Shown here: in pieces, positions 22,925 through 24,191 of the stretch
Layout: every line of letters begins with the position of its first letter
Position numbering within the stretch: the stretch's first letter is position 1
Assembly: GCA_002305765.1 (NCBI GenBank)
Contig: DBQU01000092.1
Coordinates: 1-24,191, forward strand
Origin: Deltaproteobacteria bacterium UBA1386
Lineage (GTDB): Bacteria; Desulfobacterota; Syntrophorhabdia; Syntrophorhabdales; Syntrophorhabdaceae
Direction: 5' to 3'
Length of the DNA: 24,191 nucleotides
Program-made: the position numbers and the translations under genes
Notes under the pieces: model-generated
Told to the model about the DNA's origin: nothing
The model's database searches: none
The model's input: only the letters and a program-made list of their open reading frames with translations

Positions 22925-24184
22925 ATGGAAGAAAAGCGCCCGGCATCTTCAAAAGTGGTTCTTGTCATGGCGGCTCCCGTCGCAGCGATGGCCTTCGCCG
23001 CCATCTACCTCATCGTGCGCGTCATTCTCTTCATGATCACCGATCATGTGTGGTACGAGAAGGCCCTCGCGTTCCTCCTCCTCATGGCGGAGATATTCAT
23101 CCTCGTCCACGGCATCGGGTACTTTCTTGAGATCCTCTCCGTGGCATGGACACGCAGGGAGTTCGCCCGAAAGGAACTCCCCGTGGAACCCCTGTCATCC
23201 TATCCGCCCGTGGCCATAGTCATGCCCTCGTACAAAGAGCCTCTCGAAGTCGTCAAGAGCTCTCTCATCACCTTCTACAACCTCTCGTACCCGAACAAGT
23301 ACATCTATTTCTTGGACGATACCCGATATGACGTCCCCTGGGACACCCCCGAGAACATGGAGGCATACAAGAGGTCCATCGAAGAGCTTTGCCAGTACGT
23401 CGGCGTCGATCTCTTCCGCAGGAAATGGCACGGGGCGAAGGCGGGTATCATCAACGATTTCATGGAACACCTCGACGGACAGATGAAAGAGGGGTTCATA
23501 TTCTACAATTATTCCAAAAAGATAAAGAAAGAGACGGAGCGATACATGGTCGTCTTCGACGCCGACTCCAATCCGTTCCCCGATTTCCTGGAACCCCTCG
23601 TCGCCCGGATGGAGAACAGCCCCGGACTGGCCTTCATCCAGACGCCGCAGTACTACATCAACTTCGATTCCAACCGCATCGCCCGCGCCGCCGGACTGCA
23701 GCAGACCGTCTTCTACGAATACATCTGCGAGGGCAAGGCATCGAAGGACGCCACCTTCTGCTGCGGCACAAACGTCCTTTTCCGCCGTGAGGCCTTGAAA
23801 AGCGTGGGCGGATTCGACGAGTCCTCCGTAACCGAGGACTTTGCCACTTCACTTCAATTCCACCTCAACAAGTGGAAGACGACGTACATCAACAGGGTCC
23901 GCACCTTCCAGATAGGCCCGGAGGACCTCGGGGGCTATTTCAAACAGCAGTTCAGGTGGTCCCTGGGGACGATAGGACTCCTGAGGAAGGTCATAACGAC
24001 CTTCATCCTCCGGCCTCGGGCCCTCACGCTCCTTCAGTGGTGGGAATATCTCCTGTCGAGCACGTGGTATTTCATCGGCTTCGTCTTCTTCATCATGATG
24101 ATATGCCCCCCCATCTACCTCTTTTTCAATGTGCCCGTGTATTTCGCGCGCCCCGATTTCTACCTCCTGATTCCTGAGAAGTAA
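22925..24184 (+). CDS. BcsA-like family-2 processive glycosyltransferase, C-terminus probably incomplete
   Basis: A 419-residue inner-membrane glycosyltransferase of the cellulose-synthase type. Two N-terminal membrane helices (about 10-37, 47-73) precede the GT-A domain. Visible are LDDTRYD (130-136), DAD (212-214), FCCGTN (278-283), TED (303-305) and the processivity motif QQFRW (341-345), then a membrane segment near 375-402. It would polymerise a beta-linked glycan from a nucleotide sugar and thread it to the periplasm; sugar unknown. After PDFYLL the frame runs into IPEK and a stop, 7 nt from the edge. Relatives continue with further membrane helices, so this end may be truncated by a frameshift or contig-end error. 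No PilZ domain is seen. Confidence 0.88.
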   Translation: MEEKRPASSKVVLVMAAPVAAMAFAAIYLIVRVILFMITDHVWYEKALAFLLLMAEIFILVHGIGYFLEILSVAWTRREFARKELPVEPLSSYPPVAIVMPSYKEPLEVVKSSLITFYNLSYPNKYIYFLDDTRYDVPWDTPENMEAYKRSIEELCQYVGVDLFRRKWHGAKAGIINDFMEHLDGQMKEGFIFYNYSKKIKKETERYMVVFDADSNPFPDFLEPLVARMENSPGLAFIQTPQYYINFDSNRIARAAGLQQTVFYEYICEGKASKDATFCCGTNVLFRREALKSVGGFDESSVTEDFATSLQFHLNKWKTTYINRVRTFQIGPEDLGGYFKQQFRWSLGTIGLLRKVITTFILRPRALTLLQWWEYLLSSTWYFIGFVFFIMMICPPIYLFFNVPVYFARPDFYLLIPEK

Positions 24185-24191
24185 CTCGATT

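Overview
The window reads as a chromosomal segment of a GC-rich, Gram-negative, probably strictly anaerobic bacterium of the Deltaproteobacteria/Desulfobacterota type (Syntrophia- or Syntrophorhabdia-like; lineage is inference). Pointers are an outer-membrane beta-barrel protein, ZapA followed directly by 6S RNA, RNase Y with YmdB, and a 2-isopropylmalate-synthase-like enzyme that, from its context, is best read as a Re-citrate synthase of the kind known from Syntrophus, Desulfovibrio, Dehalococcoides and Clostridium kluyveri.

Layout. From 120 to 18993 every gene lies on the minus strand. In transcription order: aspS; a tight four-gene unit for acetyl-CoA plus oxaloacetate to 2-oxoglutarate (citrate synthase, two-subunit aconitase-family hydratase, NADP-type isocitrate dehydrogenase); prfB with its programmed +1 frameshift; a ZapB-like coiled-coil gene; zapA; 6S RNA, whose 5' end lies inside the end of zapA; rny; ymdB; tyrS; tRNA-Asn(GUU); then glgX, an orphan P-loop ATPase and an MscS-family channel; finally an aldehyde dehydrogenase of the GapN-like type. 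From 19156 to the right edge four plus-strand genes form one operon: three exported TPR proteins (the third ending in a beta-barrel) and a BcsA-like family-2 glycosyltransferase. This looks like a synthase-dependent exopolysaccharide synthesis and export system. It diverges from aspS across a short region with two near-consensus sigma-70 promoters and an 11-bp direct repeat.

How it fits together. The centre is housekeeping: translation (aspS, tyrS, prfB, tRNA-Asn), division (zapA, ZapB-like), RNA turnover (rny) and global transcription control (6S). The TCA cluster supplies 2-oxoglutarate and NADPH. Its citrate synthase carries an extra C-terminal Cache-like domain, the most unusual protein architecture here. 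The AspRS has the His signature of non-discriminating enzymes, which would link it to the tRNA-Asn in the same window.

The glgX-ATPase-mscS block differs from its surroundings in codon choice (CTG and CGN against CTC and AGG). It lies between the 3' end of tRNA-Asn and a near-copy of that end at 1773-1789, so it may be an acquired islet. The two regions with most scope for undescribed biology are the ATPase-MscS pair and the TPR/barrel/glycosyltransferase operon, which runs into the right edge of the window. No CRISPR array, insertion sequence or integrase was seen.
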